Below are positions 33,651 through 45,100 of a stretch of DNA of 64,000 bases, piece after piece; position 1 is the first letter of the stretch; each line of letters opens with the position of its first letter. The notes beneath the pieces are model-generated. The model saw nothing but the letters and a program-made list of their open reading frames with translations, was not told the DNA's origin and made no database searches. The translations under genes and the position numbers were made by a program. The DNA comes from Aquimarina sp. MMG016 (lineage in GTDB: Bacteria; Bacteroidota; Bacteroidia; Flavobacteriales; Flavobacteriaceae). The stretch is taken from the NCBI RefSeq assembly GCF_018100805.1, contig NZ_JAGJEA010000007.1, forward strand, positions 62,001 to 126,000, given 5' to 3'.

Positions 33651-36308
33651 TTAGATTTCAGTAGTTTTTCCTTTTATGGTTATTTTTTTTACAACTACAG
33701 AACCTTTTTCAATTCTATTATTTGAGGGTTGAGCTCCACCAACGGAGATTTGGTATTCCCCAGGCTGTATTAGTTTTCTACCTTTATCGTTTACAATACT
33801 TAATTGTTCCTTATTGACCTTAAATGTCAATGTTTTCTTTTCTCTTGGGTTAAAAGATACTCTTTCAAATGCGGCCAACGTTTTATGCGGATTAAATTCA
33901 TCTGCATTGGGATTTTCAATATAAAGCTGTATGACTTCTTCACCAGCCAAATTCCCTGTATTTTGAATATCAACCTTTACTGTAAAATTATTACCCGCTT
34001 CCATATGTTCAGGAATCACAAAATTGCTATATTCGAATGTAGTATAACTAAGACCATACCCAAATTCGTATAAAGATTTCTTTTTGAAATAGCGGTAAGT
34101 CTTACCTCTCATATCGTAATTACTAAATTCAGGGATGTCGTTTATATCTTTGTAAAATGTAACAGGTAATCTTCCAGATGGGTTATAATCACCAAAAATA
34201 ACATCGGCAATAGCTGTTCCCCCAGCTTGACCTGGGTACCATGCCTCAATAATTGCTGGAATATTTTCATTCTCCCAATTAATAGATAACGCACTGCCAT
34301 TAAGTAACACCAAAATTGTTGGTTTTCCCAAAGCTTTGATCTTTTTGATTAACGCTGTTTGGGTTTTGGGTAATTTAGTATGTACACGATCTCCACCAGA
34401 AAAACCATCTACTTTCACCTTCATTTCCTCACCTTCTAATAAGGGGCTAATACCCATACACATAATTATCGCATCTGCATCCTGGGCAATAGCAATAGCT
34501 TCTTTTTCGAGGTGATCTTTTGGTGATTCCCATAACAAACGCATAATAGCGTGCTCGGTATTATCTTGAATACATTCAAAACGAATATTATATTGCTTAC
34601 CCGCCTCCAATTTTACATATTCATAAATTTTCTTTGGATGATGCACATCCTGTCTTTGCATTAATAATGTATCATCCAAAAATAGTTTCATAGAAGAAAA
34701 AGCTTCGCCTCCAAGTGCGTAATTACCAGTCTTATCAACAGAAAGTATTCCTGACCATCGTACTGAGTAGGAATCATAATTCATATCATCAAAAGGGGGC
34801 GTTGTTTTAAAGGTGAAATCTATAGTTTTATCAATGCGGGTGTGTTTTGGAGTACCCTGAAATGAAATATTATCAAAGTATTCGCCTTTTAGTCCCTTTA
34901 CTTGTAAGGAGTTGTCTGTAAATAATACAGTATCTGGCATCACCTCAAAAACAGGAAGCCCTTCAGCCAATTTACAGCCTACAGCATAGGATACTTCGGC
35001 ATTAGGTAATTTTTGTTTGATACCTTCTAGCGGTGTTATAGGTTGGGTCGGGTATCCATTGTAATTCCCCAGTAAAACCTCTAAGTCGTTTGCATTAGAG
35101 CCAATAACTGCTATTTTGTTTATTTTATTTTTATCTAAAGGAAGTGTATTGTTTTCGTTTTTAAGAAGTACCATCGATTTTCGTGCAGTTTCCAGGGCAG
35201 CAAGTCGATGCTTTTTAGAATCTACTACTTCGTAGGGTATATTTTCATATTTAACTGCACCTTCAGGTGCCATTAGACCTAATTTTAATCGAGCAACCAT
35301 TAATCTTTCTAGCGATACATCTAATTCCGCTTCGGTAATCAAACCATCTCTTACTGCCTCTACCAATGCAGGATAAGAATCACCACAATTCAAATCGGTT
35401 CCAGCCTTTACTGCCATAGCAGAAGCTTCTTTAGCATCAGCACTTATTTTGTGAGCGTTTTTTTCGTAAAAATCTTTAATGGCCCAGCAATCCGAAACGA
35501 TATACCCATCAAACCCCCAATCATTTCGCAATAAACTACTTAATTCTTGATTCCCGCAGCAGGGTTCTCCTTTATAAGCATTATAAGCACACATTATGGA
35601 ATATACTTTAGCTTCTTTGACTACTTTCTCAAAATGCGGGCTGTAAGTATTTAAAAAATCCTGCGGACTTGGTACTGCATTAAATTGGTGTCGATCAGCT
35701 TCGGGTCCACTATGTACGGCAAAGTGTTTTGCGGTAGCAACAAGTTTTAAATAATTGGGATCATCCCCTTGTAAACCTTTAATAAAACGAACTGCCATTT
35801 CTCCAGCCAAATAAGGGTCTTCACCATAAGTTTCCATACCGCGTCCCCATCTTGGATCTCGGAAAATATTGATATTAGGTGTCCAATATGTTAGACCTTG
35901 GTAAATGCCTCTTTTGCCTCTTGATGCGAATTCGTGATGTTTTGCACGAGCTTCATCAGAAATTATTTCGGATATTTTTGACATTTGATCTTTGTCAAAT
36001 GTGGCAGCCAAACCTATGGCTTGAGGAAATACAGTTGCTCTTCCAGCTCTACCCACCCCATGAAGACATTCGTTCCACCAGTTATACTCAGGAATACCCA
36101 AATGGTCAATCGCTGGGGATTGGTAACTCATTTGAGATACTTTTTCTTCAAGAGTCATGGCTGCAACAAGTTCTTTTGCTTTTTGCTCAAAATCAATGGC
36201 TTCCTGGTTATTTTCTTGAATTTGAACATTGTTTGAACTATGCTCAGAACATCCAGATAGTATTAATAAACTTAGTAAGAGTACCCAAATTGTATTTTTT
36301 ACATTCAT
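33651..36308 (-). CDS. GH3 glycoside hydrolase lipoprotein with PA14-like insert
   Basis: The protein has 885 residues. The lipobox ends at Cys20 (ILSGC), so it is membrane-anchored. GH3 N-domain: WTPNINIFRDPRWGRGMETYGEDP (spanning ~142-165), KHFAVHSGPEADRH and the nucleophile Asp273 in VSDCWAI. The C-domain is split by a PA14-like domain (~455-605, GLKGEYFDN..). A fibronectin-III-like domain (~765-870) closes it. The SDC-type site and RDPRWGR motif place it near the beta-xylosidase/beta-glucosidase (Xyl3/BXL) branch. It releases single sugars from oligosaccharides; the linkage is not certain. It belongs to the utilisation locus on its right. Confidence 0.9.
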   Translation of the reverse strand: MNVKNTIWVLLLSLLILSGCSEHSSNNVQIQENNQEAIDFEQKAKELVAAMTLEEKVSQMSYQSPAIDHLGIPEYNWWNECLHGVGRAGRATVFPQAIGLAATFDKDQMSKISEIISDEARAKHHEFASRGKRGIYQGLTYWTPNINIFRDPRWGRGMETYGEDPYLAGEMAVRFIKGLQGDDPNYLKLVATAKHFAVHSGPEADRHQFNAVPSPQDFLNTYSPHFEKVVKEAKVYSIMCAYNAYKGEPCCGNQELSSLLRNDWGFDGYIVSDCWAIKDFYEKNAHKISADAKEASAMAVKAGTDLNCGDSYPALVEAVRDGLITEAELDVSLERLMVARLKLGLMAPEGAVKYENIPYEVVDSKKHRLAALETARKSMVLLKNENNTLPLDKNKINKIAVIGSNANDLEVLLGNYNGYPTQPITPLEGIKQKLPNAEVSYAVGCKLAEGLPVFEVMPDTVLFTDNSLQVKGLKGEYFDNISFQGTPKHTRIDKTIDFTFKTTPPFDDMNYDSYSVRWSGILSVDKTGNYALGGEAFSSMKLFLDDTLLMQRQDVHHPKKIYEYVKLEAGKQYNIRFECIQDNTEHAIMRLLWESPKDHLEKEAIAIAQDADAIIMCMGISPLLEGEEMKVKVDGFSGGDRVHTKLPKTQTALIKKIKALGKPTILVLLNGSALSINWENENIPAIIEAWYPGQAGGTAIADVIFGDYNPSGRLPVTFYKDINDIPEFSNYDMRGKTYRYFKKKSLYEFGYGLSYTTFEYSNFVIPEHMEAGNNFTVKVDIQNTGNLAGEEVIQLYIENPNADEFNPHKTLAAFERVSFNPREKKTLTFKVNKEQLSIVNDKGRKLIQPGEYQISVGGAQPSNNRIEKGSVVVKKITIKGKTTEI

Positions 36309-36615
36309 TTTGATTTTGTTTTAGACTGTGATTTTAGAAACACAGTTATATTTTGTTAATCGTTGAAAATTTGATTTCACTTTTAATTGTAACATCAATC
36401 TACTATACAATAATTACCTGTGACCATAATTTATGTTTACGGATTATATATTATCTTAATTCAAAGGTATTCTGAGGGAACTTGACCACAAAATTGGTTT
36501 GTAGCAATAATTATAAATTTTGATGCATTACCAAAGTTTTCTTTTTTTACTAAGGTTATAATTATCACTAGTCCCTAACGATCTTGGATAGGGTATTTTT
36601 TTGTTTTACTTGTAT
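36309..36615. other. Intergenic region upstream of the first GH3 gene
   Basis: About 300 bp with no gene. A 6-bp inverted repeat ACTGTG/CACAGT lies at about 36334-36355 near the GH3 start. The promoter should be here, but I see no clear -7 box. Confidence 0.45.
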
Positions 36616-36665
36616 CAGAAAAAAAGCCATGAAGCTAAGCAATAATACTCTTGCTTGTTCATGGC
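36616..36665 (-). terminator. Terminator of the PUL surface lipoprotein gene
   Basis: A long hairpin: GCCATGAA (36626-36633) pairs with TTCATGGC (36658-36665), and AAGCAA (36637-36642) with TTGCTT (36651-36656). On the minus strand the stem is followed by a run of seven T. Confidence 0.8.
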
Positions 36666-36721
36666 GTTATAATATGGCTAATCTATATTTTAAAATAACA
36701 TCTATCTCATGCAAATGCCTA

Positions 36722-37615
36722 TTATGGACATACTCCAATATTATCTAAGTAAAAGGTACCTGCAACATCATCCCCTGAGCTTATCTGCAAAGCAAAACGA
36801 ATGTATTCTCCTGAAGGCGTAAATGGTGCAAAATCTGGTATCCCTAAGGCACCATCAGCATTACCGGTAAATCCAGCTGTTGCAGTTGCAAAATCCACAC
36901 GAAGCTCCTCCCATCCAGTACCACTATGAATGACTGTAACTTCGGCTTCCCGTTCAGTTTCATTATTAGGGTCTTGTTGAACGGCAAATTTCACTGGGAC
37001 TTCTATGTTTGACCAAAAATTTAGCCTAACGACTTTATCGTCATTGCTGAAATTTGCAGTACTTAACATTTGAATTCCAACTCCATCAAAATTTCCTCCA
37101 CCATCTTGTATTATTTGCAATACGTTTGAGACTTCTGGGTTTGCTCCAGAAGGGTCTGGATTTTCCACAACTTCTACTTCAGCTCCATTAAATCCAAATT
37201 GGAATGAGCTTCCGCCACCATCATCCCAGGTAACTGGTGTGCTAAAAATTGGCACGCAAGGGTCTGCTGGGGGTACCAATTCAAACTGCTCTTCTGTGAT
37301 CTTATCATTAGGAGCGATAGCCCTTATTGTAACAAAAAATGTTTCGTCTGATTCTGGGTAAATAAAGGTGAGTGATTCTTGTATTCCAATTAATGTTGCA
37401 GGTTCAGCAGGAAGCCCGGATAACACCTCAAATGCTGTTGCTCCTTTTGCAGTAGGACTTATAGTAACCGAAAAGGGTGGTGTCATATTATTGAATATAA
37501 GGTTCGCTTGAACATCAGTAGGAGCAGGTCCTTCTACTAACACAGCATCAAAATCATTTTCTCTATCACAAGAAATTAAAGAAATAAGTATCATTCCTAA
37601 AATAAAACGTCGCAT
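36722..37615 (-). CDS. PUL lipoprotein with a carbohydrate-binding-like C-terminal domain
   Basis: From the ATG at 37615 the protein has 297 residues. The lipobox ends in ISC (Cys ~16). Two or so Ig/PKD-like beta domains (~25-125) precede a beta-sandwich (~130-297: WDDGGGSSFQFGFNG .. GTFYLDNIGVC) that resembles carbohydrate-binding modules of the galactose-binding-like type. It is probably a surface glycan-binding protein in the role of SusE/SusF. It is transcribed divergently from the hybrid regulator and ends at its own terminator. The family is not certain. Confidence 0.7.
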   Translation of the reverse strand: MRRFILGMILISLISCDRENDFDAVLVEGPAPTDVQANLIFNNMTPPFSVTISPTAKGATAFEVLSGLPAEPATLIGIQESLTFIYPESDETFFVTIRAIAPNDKITEEQFELVPPADPCVPIFSTPVTWDDGGGSSFQFGFNGAEVEVVENPDPSGANPEVSNVLQIIQDGGGNFDGVGIQMLSTANFSNDDKVVRLNFWSNIEVPVKFAVQQDPNNETEREAEVTVIHSGTGWEELRVDFATATAGFTGNADGALGIPDFAPFTPSGEYIRFALQISSGDDVAGTFYLDNIGVCP

Positions 37616-37787
37616 AAGCAATAATTTTTAATAATTTAGTTGATACAATATAGTTCATTACTTCTATGAATAAATAGATAGACACTTGTTTAGAGCTTGT
37701 TTGCAACATTTGAAGCTTAAAATGCTACAAATTTTATTTTATCTAAGGTTAAAATCTTTTTTCTTAGGTTTTAAATTCAACATACAT

Positions 37788-40700
37788 ATGATGAAATTTA
37801 AAAAGAATTTTTCTAAGCTCTTAAAACTGGTGCTTCTATTTATTTTTTATATAAATACAATAACAATTCAATCCCAGATTAATTTTGAGTCTCTTAAGTT
37901 TAATTTAGTTAAGGAAAATATATTTCAACGTCCAATAACCAGTATGGTAATAGATAGTTACGGTTTTATGTGGATAGGAACCGATGGTGCTGGATTATAC
38001 AAGTTTAATGGATTTTCTTATACATATTATGGGCACGATTTAAAAGATTCCAATAGTATTAACAGTAATTCTATAAGTTCACTGTTTATTGATGCTTCTG
38101 GGCAATTATGGATAGGAACTAATGCTGGTTTGTGTGCTTATAATAATCAAAAAAATTCTTTTAAGAGATTTGAAATCAAAGTAGAAACTGAGACAGATGA
38201 TAGCTACCCCAATATTTTATGTTTTGCTCAATACAAAGATAAATTCCTGGTAGGAACCATTAATGGAGGTATAAAAGAGATAGATGTTGAAAACGGATTG
38301 ATAAAAAGTTATGGTTTAAAGGGGGTATCTGTAAATGATTTAAAATTTTCAACAAAAGGAGATCTCTATGTAGCTACAGAAGAAGGGTTGAAATTAGAAT
38401 TTATTCATGATAAAGGGAAATTTGAAAGTATTCCTTTACCTAATAGTGGCACTTTAGAAAATATTACAAAATTACATTTAGATCAACGAGAAAACCTTTG
38501 GGTTGGTACTTTGAAAAGTGGTGTTTTTAAAAGCGATTTAAAAAAAACTCGGATATCATTTGATACCTTAGATATAGCACCGCAAAGAATTATGGACATT
38601 GCTAGTGGTATGGATCACGTTTTTATTTCTATTGAAAATGAAGGTTTAGTCATTTTGGATATGAACGGGAAAGAAGTGAAACATTATCGTTATGATCCAC
38701 AAGATAGCAGTAGCATTGCATCTGATTCAGCTTGGTCATTATTATTAGATAATGAAAATAGGCTTTGGCTTGGATATTATGAAAATGGTTTAGGTTTTTT
38801 TGATAAATATCATAACAAATTTAAATCCATACAACGACAAGATATTAGTAATGGATTTCAAATCAATAATATAAAAGCATTTGCAAAAACAGATGATGGT
38901 AAAATTTGGATAGCTCAAAATAACAAAATTGATATTTTAAACACAAAATCCGGTGATATTGTCAATGTTTATGGAAAATCTACAACAGAGTACAGAGGTC
39001 TTAAAAAAGAAATTTATATCGAAGGTATTTTTGTTGATAGTAAAGGAAACACTTGGATAGCAACATGGGGTCATGGTATTTTTTTACTAAAAAAGGGAGG
39101 CAAGACTTTTCAGAATTTTACAATGGAAAATACCGCTGGCGTGCTTTTAACGGATAAGATCAGATGTTTTACAGAAGATGAACTCGGAAATGTTTGGATT
39201 GGTTCTCATTTGGGAGGGGTATATTATTTTAATTCGAAAAAAGAAAAAATAGAAATACCTATAGTAGATTCTGTTGAAAACTCTAAGATTATCAAAAAGG
39301 ATATCAAAGTAATTTTTCATGACAGTTTTGGAGCAATATGGGTAGGAACTTCTTCGGGGCTTTACAGTATAGAAAATAAAAAAGAAAAAGGATATATCGT
39401 TATTTGGCATAGCAATGCTCTTTCTTCCAAGTTTGGAGATCACCCAAGCTCTCAACGAATATTAGATATTTATGAAACTCAGGATGGAACTATATGGTAT
39501 GGGACTAATGGAGGATTATTTTACTTAAATAGAGAAAAACAAGATTTTGAGCGTTTAGAGTTACCAGACTACAATCTTACTTATGTAAATGCCATATTTG
39601 AACCTGTAAAAAGCGAACTTTGGGTAAGTAGCAAAATGGGAATATTAAAAATAAAGCGTGATACAAATGAAGTTGTGCAGTTTACTAGCGATGATGGATT
39701 ACTCGAAAATTTTCTGATTGATCGTGGGGTGATTATGGATGATAACGATAGGTTTTATTTAGGTACTAAAAATGGAGTAAATGTTATCGAACCCAATGAT
39801 ATCAGGTATAACCCTTATTTGGTAAAGCCGTACCTAAAAGATGTTAGGATATTCAATAAAAAAACAAATCAAAAAGAAAAATGCGCTTATTTTGATGCAA
39901 CTAAAGAAACTAATGTTGTAACACTACAGCCTAATCAAACAATATTAACTATTGATTATGCAGCAATAAGTTATACCAGGCCTGAAAAAAACAAATATGC
40001 TTATTTTTTAGAAGGTTTTGAAAATACATGGAACTATGTAGGCTCAAAAACTAGTGTAACTTATACAAATCTAGATTCTGGTGATTATACCTTTAAACTT
40101 AAAGCATCAAATAATGACAATAAATGGGATGAGGCTTCGGCTATTTTAAAGATTAAAGTGTTACCTCCTTGGTGGAAAACCATCTGGGCTTATTTAGTTT
40201 TTCTTCTTCTATTGTCGCTTTTAGTGTTCTTGACCATGCATTTATACAGAAAACGAGTCAATGAAAGAAATATCTTTAGGCTTGAAAGAGAACGTAGAAA
40301 ACAGAAGGAAGAATTACAAAAACAAAAGCTACAGTTTTTTACAAATATTTCTCATGAATTTAGAACACCCCTTACCTTAATTATCAATCCTATAAAAGAG
40401 TTAATAGAATTAGACGAAGCACATTTTTCAAAAACAGTGCGTAAAAAGCATCTTATTATTCATAAAAATGCTGAGCGACTATCAAGATTGATTAATGAAC
40501 TGATGGACTTTAGAAAGTTACAATCCAATAAACTTCGATTAAGAACTAATCAGTTTAATCTTATAGACCAAGCTAAAAGGATACTTAGTTTTTTTAATGA
40601 AGAGTCAAAAAGAAGATCGATACGATTGGATTTAAAATATGAAAACACAAATCTAGATGTATGGGCCGATAGCGGAATGTTAGATAAAGTTTTCTTTAAC

Positions 40701-41912
40701 TTATTATCCAATGCTTTTAAAGTTACACCAAACCAAGGACGAATACAGTTAAGTATCTTTTCCGGGAATAAAAAAATCTTACCATTAGTTAGTAAAGAAA
40801 CACCTATTCCTGTTATAGAAATCTATATAAAAGACAATGGTCCGGGAATAGATCAAAAAGACTATAAAAAAATATTCAAAAGATTTTACCAAATTAGTGA
40901 ATTGAATAAGTCATACTACGGAAGCACAGGTGTTGGTCTAGAAATGGTAAAAAGTTTTATTGAACTTCACAAGGGGGTGATAGAAGTTGAAAGCGAATTA
41001 GGAAAAGGATCTATTTTTAAAATATTTATTCCGTATGGAAAAGAATTTTTTGGAAGTACCGAAGATCCTTCCGTAAAAAAAGATAAACAAATTGAATTAG
41101 ACGAATTAGAACCTGAATCAAAACCAGAAATCTATAAAATTGAAGAAATCTTATCTAAAAAGGAGCTAAAAAAGAAATTACTAATTGTAGAGGATAATAT
41201 AGACCTTCAAGATTATCTTATCTCTATCCTAGAACAAGATTATGAATTGCTTTTAGCATCTGATGGTCAAGAAGGTTGGTTTAAAACCATGGAACATCGT
41301 CCTGATATCATTATAACCGATATTATTATGCCTCTTATGGATGGTGTGGAGTTTAGTAAGAAAGTAAAAAACAATCCAGACTTGAATCAAATACCGATTG
41401 TGATACTTACAGCTAAAGATTTGACAAAAGATAGAATCAAGGGTATGGAAGCAGGAGCTGAAGCATATCTTGTCAAGCCTTTTGATAAAAAAGAGCTTAA
41501 AGTGGTTTTAGAACAGTTGCTTTTAAAAAAAGAGCATTTATTGGAACAGTATGCAAATGCACCTCTTAATAACAATGAAAAAAAAGAAAAGGATCTAGAT
41601 AATGACTTTATACAAAAAGCGGTTAGTTTTATTCAAGAAAATATTGAAGACCCTTCTTTGAATGTTGAAAAATTGTCGTCACACCTTTGCCTGAGTCGTA
41701 GTCAGGTTTATCGAAAAACAAAAAATCTTACCGGTTTATCACCAGTTGAGTTTATAAGGAGAGTGCGTTTGGAAAAATCCAGAACACTTTTTCAAAACAA
41801 TAAGAACATTAACGTTAGTGAAGTAGCTCACAAAGTAGGTTTTTTGTCTGCTTCCTATTTTACAGTTTGTTATAAAAAGCAATACGGTGAACTTCCAAAA
41901 ACTAGAGGATAA
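37788..41912 (+). CDS. Hybrid two-component system regulator (HTCS)
   Basis: From the ATG at 37788 the protein has 1374 residues. A signal peptide precedes a periplasmic two-part beta-propeller with ~12 LWIGT/IWIGT-type repeats (~40-690), a Y_Y_Y domain (~715-800), a membrane helix (PPWWKTIWAYL.., ~805-830), HisKA (ISHEFRTPL), HATPase_c (LLSNAFK, DNGPGI, GVGLEM), a receiver (VEDN, ITDIIMPLMDG, LVKPFD) and a C-terminal AraC-type HTH (~1265-1370). It binds an oligosaccharide in the periplasm and activates the adjoining susC/susD genes and glycosidases. An in-frame start 102 bp upstream is possible but gives no signal peptide. Confidence 0.93.
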   Translation: MMKFKKNFSKLLKLVLLFIFYINTITIQSQINFESLKFNLVKENIFQRPITSMVIDSYGFMWIGTDGAGLYKFNGFSYTYYGHDLKDSNSINSNSISSLFIDASGQLWIGTNAGLCAYNNQKNSFKRFEIKVETETDDSYPNILCFAQYKDKFLVGTINGGIKEIDVENGLIKSYGLKGVSVNDLKFSTKGDLYVATEEGLKLEFIHDKGKFESIPLPNSGTLENITKLHLDQRENLWVGTLKSGVFKSDLKKTRISFDTLDIAPQRIMDIASGMDHVFISIENEGLVILDMNGKEVKHYRYDPQDSSSIASDSAWSLLLDNENRLWLGYYENGLGFFDKYHNKFKSIQRQDISNGFQINNIKAFAKTDDGKIWIAQNNKIDILNTKSGDIVNVYGKSTTEYRGLKKEIYIEGIFVDSKGNTWIATWGHGIFLLKKGGKTFQNFTMENTAGVLLTDKIRCFTEDELGNVWIGSHLGGVYYFNSKKEKIEIPIVDSVENSKIIKKDIKVIFHDSFGAIWVGTSSGLYSIENKKEKGYIVIWHSNALSSKFGDHPSSQRILDIYETQDGTIWYGTNGGLFYLNREKQDFERLELPDYNLTYVNAIFEPVKSELWVSSKMGILKIKRDTNEVVQFTSDDGLLENFLIDRGVIMDDNDRFYLGTKNGVNVIEPNDIRYNPYLVKPYLKDVRIFNKKTNQKEKCAYFDATKETNVVTLQPNQTILTIDYAAISYTRPEKNKYAYFLEGFENTWNYVGSKTSVTYTNLDSGDYTFKLKASNNDNKWDEASAILKIKVLPPWWKTIWAYLVFLLLLSLLVFLTMHLYRKRVNERNIFRLERERRKQKEELQKQKLQFFTNISHEFRTPLTLIINPIKELIELDEAHFSKTVRKKHLIIHKNAERLSRLINELMDFRKLQSNKLRLRTNQFNLIDQAKRILSFFNEESKRRSIRLDLKYENTNLDVWADSGMLDKVFFNLLSNAFKVTPNQGRIQLSIFSGNKKILPLVSKETPIPVIEIYIKDNGPGIDQKDYKKIFKRFYQISELNKSYYGSTGVGLEMVKSFIELHKGVIEVESELGKGSIFKIFIPYGKEFFGSTEDPSVKKDKQIELDELEPESKPEIYKIEEILSKKELKKKLLIVEDNIDLQDYLISILEQDYELLLASDGQEGWFKTMEHRPDIIITDIIMPLMDGVEFSKKVKNNPDLNQIPIVILTAKDLTKDRIKGMEAGAEAYLVKPFDKKELKVVLEQLLLKKEHLLEQYANAPLNNNEKKEKDLDNDFIQKAVSFIQENIEDPSLNVEKLSSHLCLSRSQVYRKTKNLTGLSPVEFIRRVRLEKSRTLFQNNKNINVSEVAHKVGFLSASYFTVCYKKQYGELPKTRG

Positions 41913-42016
41913 GCTAATGATTATGGTTTAACCTTTTCTAAATAACTGTGTGTATACAAATGATATTTTCACTCTATAATGCTGTAGTATAAGAAAAGCA
42001 ACTTCAAATACAACAT

Positions 42017-42034
42017 ATGCAATATTTATTGCAT
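42017..42034. promoter_or_regulatory. Inverted repeat upstream of susC
   Basis: ATGCAATATTTATTGCAT, an 8-bp perfect inverted repeat with 2-bp centre, about 105 bp upstream of the susC start. It could be a regulator-binding site; no T-run follows it, so it is not a terminator. Confidence 0.4.
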
Positions 42035-42136
42035 CATATAAATTACTTTAAACCTTCACGTAAATTTAACTTGCGGTTAAACTAATCTTCACATTGTCTA
42101 AATATCACTTTGGGAACGATTAAAATTCAATCTGAA

Positions 42137-45100
42137 ATGAAATCTATATTAATTGGAAAAATGAAATTAAAGTACTTATGTGTTGTTTTCTTTTTGATTA
42201 TAACAAATCAGGTTATGGGGCAAAGTGTAACTGGAACAGTCTCCTTTGATGATGGTCGCCCTATCCCGGGAGTGAACGTTGTTGTAAAAGGTAAATCGCA
42301 AGGCGCTATTACAGACTTTGATGGCAAATATGCGATTAATCAACTGAACAATAATGATGTTTTGGTGTTTTCTTCTATTGGTTTACAAACCAAGGAAGTT
42401 TCCTATACAGGCCAAAAAGAAATAAATGTTGTATTAATTGAAGACTTAGTAAGTCTTGATGAAGTAGTTATTGTGAATTATGGTAAACAAAGGAATACTC
42501 CGGTTTCGGTTGTTAGTTCAGAAGCATTAAGCGAGTTTCCTGCTACAGATCTTGGTCAAGCTCTACAGGGTAGAGCAGCAGGTGTTACCATAACAAATGG
42601 AGGCTCTCCGGGATCACAAACCTTGGTGCAAATACGTGGTATTAATACATTTGGAGATGGTACACCACTTTTTGTAGTAGATGGGGTTTTTACTAACAGT
42701 ATTAATAATCTTGATCTAGCCAGTATAGCAAAGGTAGATATATTGAAAGATGCTGCTTCTCTGGCAGTATATGGATCAAGAGGAACCAATGGTGTAGTTC
42801 TCATAACTACTAAAAAAGGTAAAGTGGGGAAAGCATCTTTTAAATTAGAGGCATCTTCCGGTATTCAAGAATTTAATAGGAGATATGATGTATTGAATAC
42901 CGAGCAGTATATCCAGTTTCTTCGTGAGATTAATGCATTGGTAGGGCAAAATGGAGGACCAGACTTTCCGATAGGAAGAGTTAATAACGATCCATCATTT
43001 AATGGAAATGGAGTGGATACGGATTGGCAAGAAGCCTATTTTCAATCAGCACCTATGTATAATATAAATTTTAATGTAAATGGAGGTAGCGAAAAAGCAA
43101 AATTTAATTTAGGTTTTTCTCGATTGGATCAAGATGGGGTTTTTATAGATACCGGTTTTAATAGGACAACACTTAACCTCAATACTGATGCTAATATTGC
43201 TGATTGGTTAGATATTGGACAAACTCTAGCTTTATCCTATAATAGAACAATATCACCCGAGCGGGCTGGAGGTAGAGACCCTTTTCAAAATATTATAGGT
43301 CAGGCACCTTATATTCCAGTAATTACAGAAAATGGCCTTTTTGGAGGCACTAACTCTGATGATCTCAATGATTCTAGAAATCAAGTTAGAGTGCAAAATT
43401 CTCAAGATAATTTAACTAGATTTTCATCTGCTCTTGGTAGTTTGTTTGTTAATATTAAGATCGCAAACGGGCTTACTTTTAGATCGCAATTTGGTATAAA
43501 CGCAAATTTATTACTACAAGATGCCCAAAGAAGAGCATTTGAAGAAGATGGGGGCAGATTCTCAAATCCAATCAATTTTATTAATAAAACCAGACAAACT
43601 TTATCACAAACCGTATTTACCAATACTTTGGCTTTTGATAGAGATTTTGATAAACATTCCGTAAACGCCTCAGCAGTACTAGAGCAAACACGAATAAGAT
43701 TAGAATCGGTGTCAGTATCTGATAATAATGAAGTATCTTCAGAAATTCCGGAAGTTTTCTCTCCAAATGCAAGAGCAACATCTTTTTCGGTTCCCGAAAA
43801 TTTAAATTCTGTACTTTTCTTAGGAGGCTATGAATTTGATGGTAGATATTCTTTAAGTGGTTCAGCAAGACGAGATGTTTCTTCAAGATTTTCTCCGGAA
43901 AATGCATCTCAGTGGTTCTTTTCAGGAGCTTTGGGATGGGATGTCTCAAATGAGCCATGGTTCAACATGAAAGCAGTTAACAGTTTCAAGCTTAGAGCAA
44001 GTTATGGTGAAACTGGAAATAATAGAACGGGTAATGCTGTAAATCAATTTTTACCGACCTTAGGTCTAAATCTTCCCTCCTCGATAGGAGATGAAACCTC
44101 ACCTGGTATTAGCCCTAATAATGCCGCAAATCCCGATCTGCGTTGGGAGACCCAAATTAAACAAAACTATGGGGTGAGTACAGCTTTTTTGTATGACCAG
44201 ATTCAATTTGGAGTAGATTATTTTAAGAATAGAAGTGAAGATTTATTGATCCCAGTAGAATTACCATCTTCCGCAGGAATTCCTGGGAATCCACAAACAG
44301 GCTCCACAGTGATTAGAAATATTGGTGTGGTTGATGTAAAAGGTATTGAGTTTACCTTAGGATATAATGATTATAAAGGTGATTTTAAATGGAATCTTTG
44401 GGCTAATGTTACAAAGTCTGAAAGTATAGTCGAAAGTCTTGGTACATCTGCAGAGCCTATTGAAAGAGCAATTTTAAACCCTCCATTTGCTCAACGATTA
44501 AATAGATTAGCGGTAAATGAAGCTCCATTCCACTTTTATGGTTTGGTTGCAGATGGTGTATTCTCTACTCAAGAGCAAATAGATGCAGAATTACCCAATA
44601 ATGCTAGTGCAGCAGTTCCTGTTCAACCGGGAGATGTGCGGTTCCTGGATCTAAATGGAGATGGGTTAATTAGTTTAGAAGATCAGGATGTTATTGGAAA
44701 TCCAAATCCTGATTTTACGTACGCAATTAATCTTAGAGCAGAATATAAAGGGTGGGATTTTGATGTGCTTTTTAATGGTGTAGAGGGAGTAGATATTCTT
44801 AATAGTAATATCTATTATCTAGAAGGCTTGGATAATGGATTGAATTATGGAACTCAGATACTACGAAGATGGCAGAATCCTGGGGATATAACGGACGTCC
44901 CGAGATTTAGATTTGGCGATAATATCAATAATTCAATTTCTACTCGATATATAGAAGATGGTTCGTATCTTAGAGTAAGAAATGTAACGATCGGATATAG
45001 TTTACAAAATGACTTGCTAGGTAAGTTAGCTAAAGGATTTATTAAAAAGATAAGATTGTATGTGCAAGGTCAGAACTTATATACATTTACAAACTATACA

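Noticed and set aside
37686..37787. Upstream start for the hybrid regulator
   Set aside because: Would add 34 residues before the signal peptide; the ATG pair at 37788/37791 gives a normal signal sequence.
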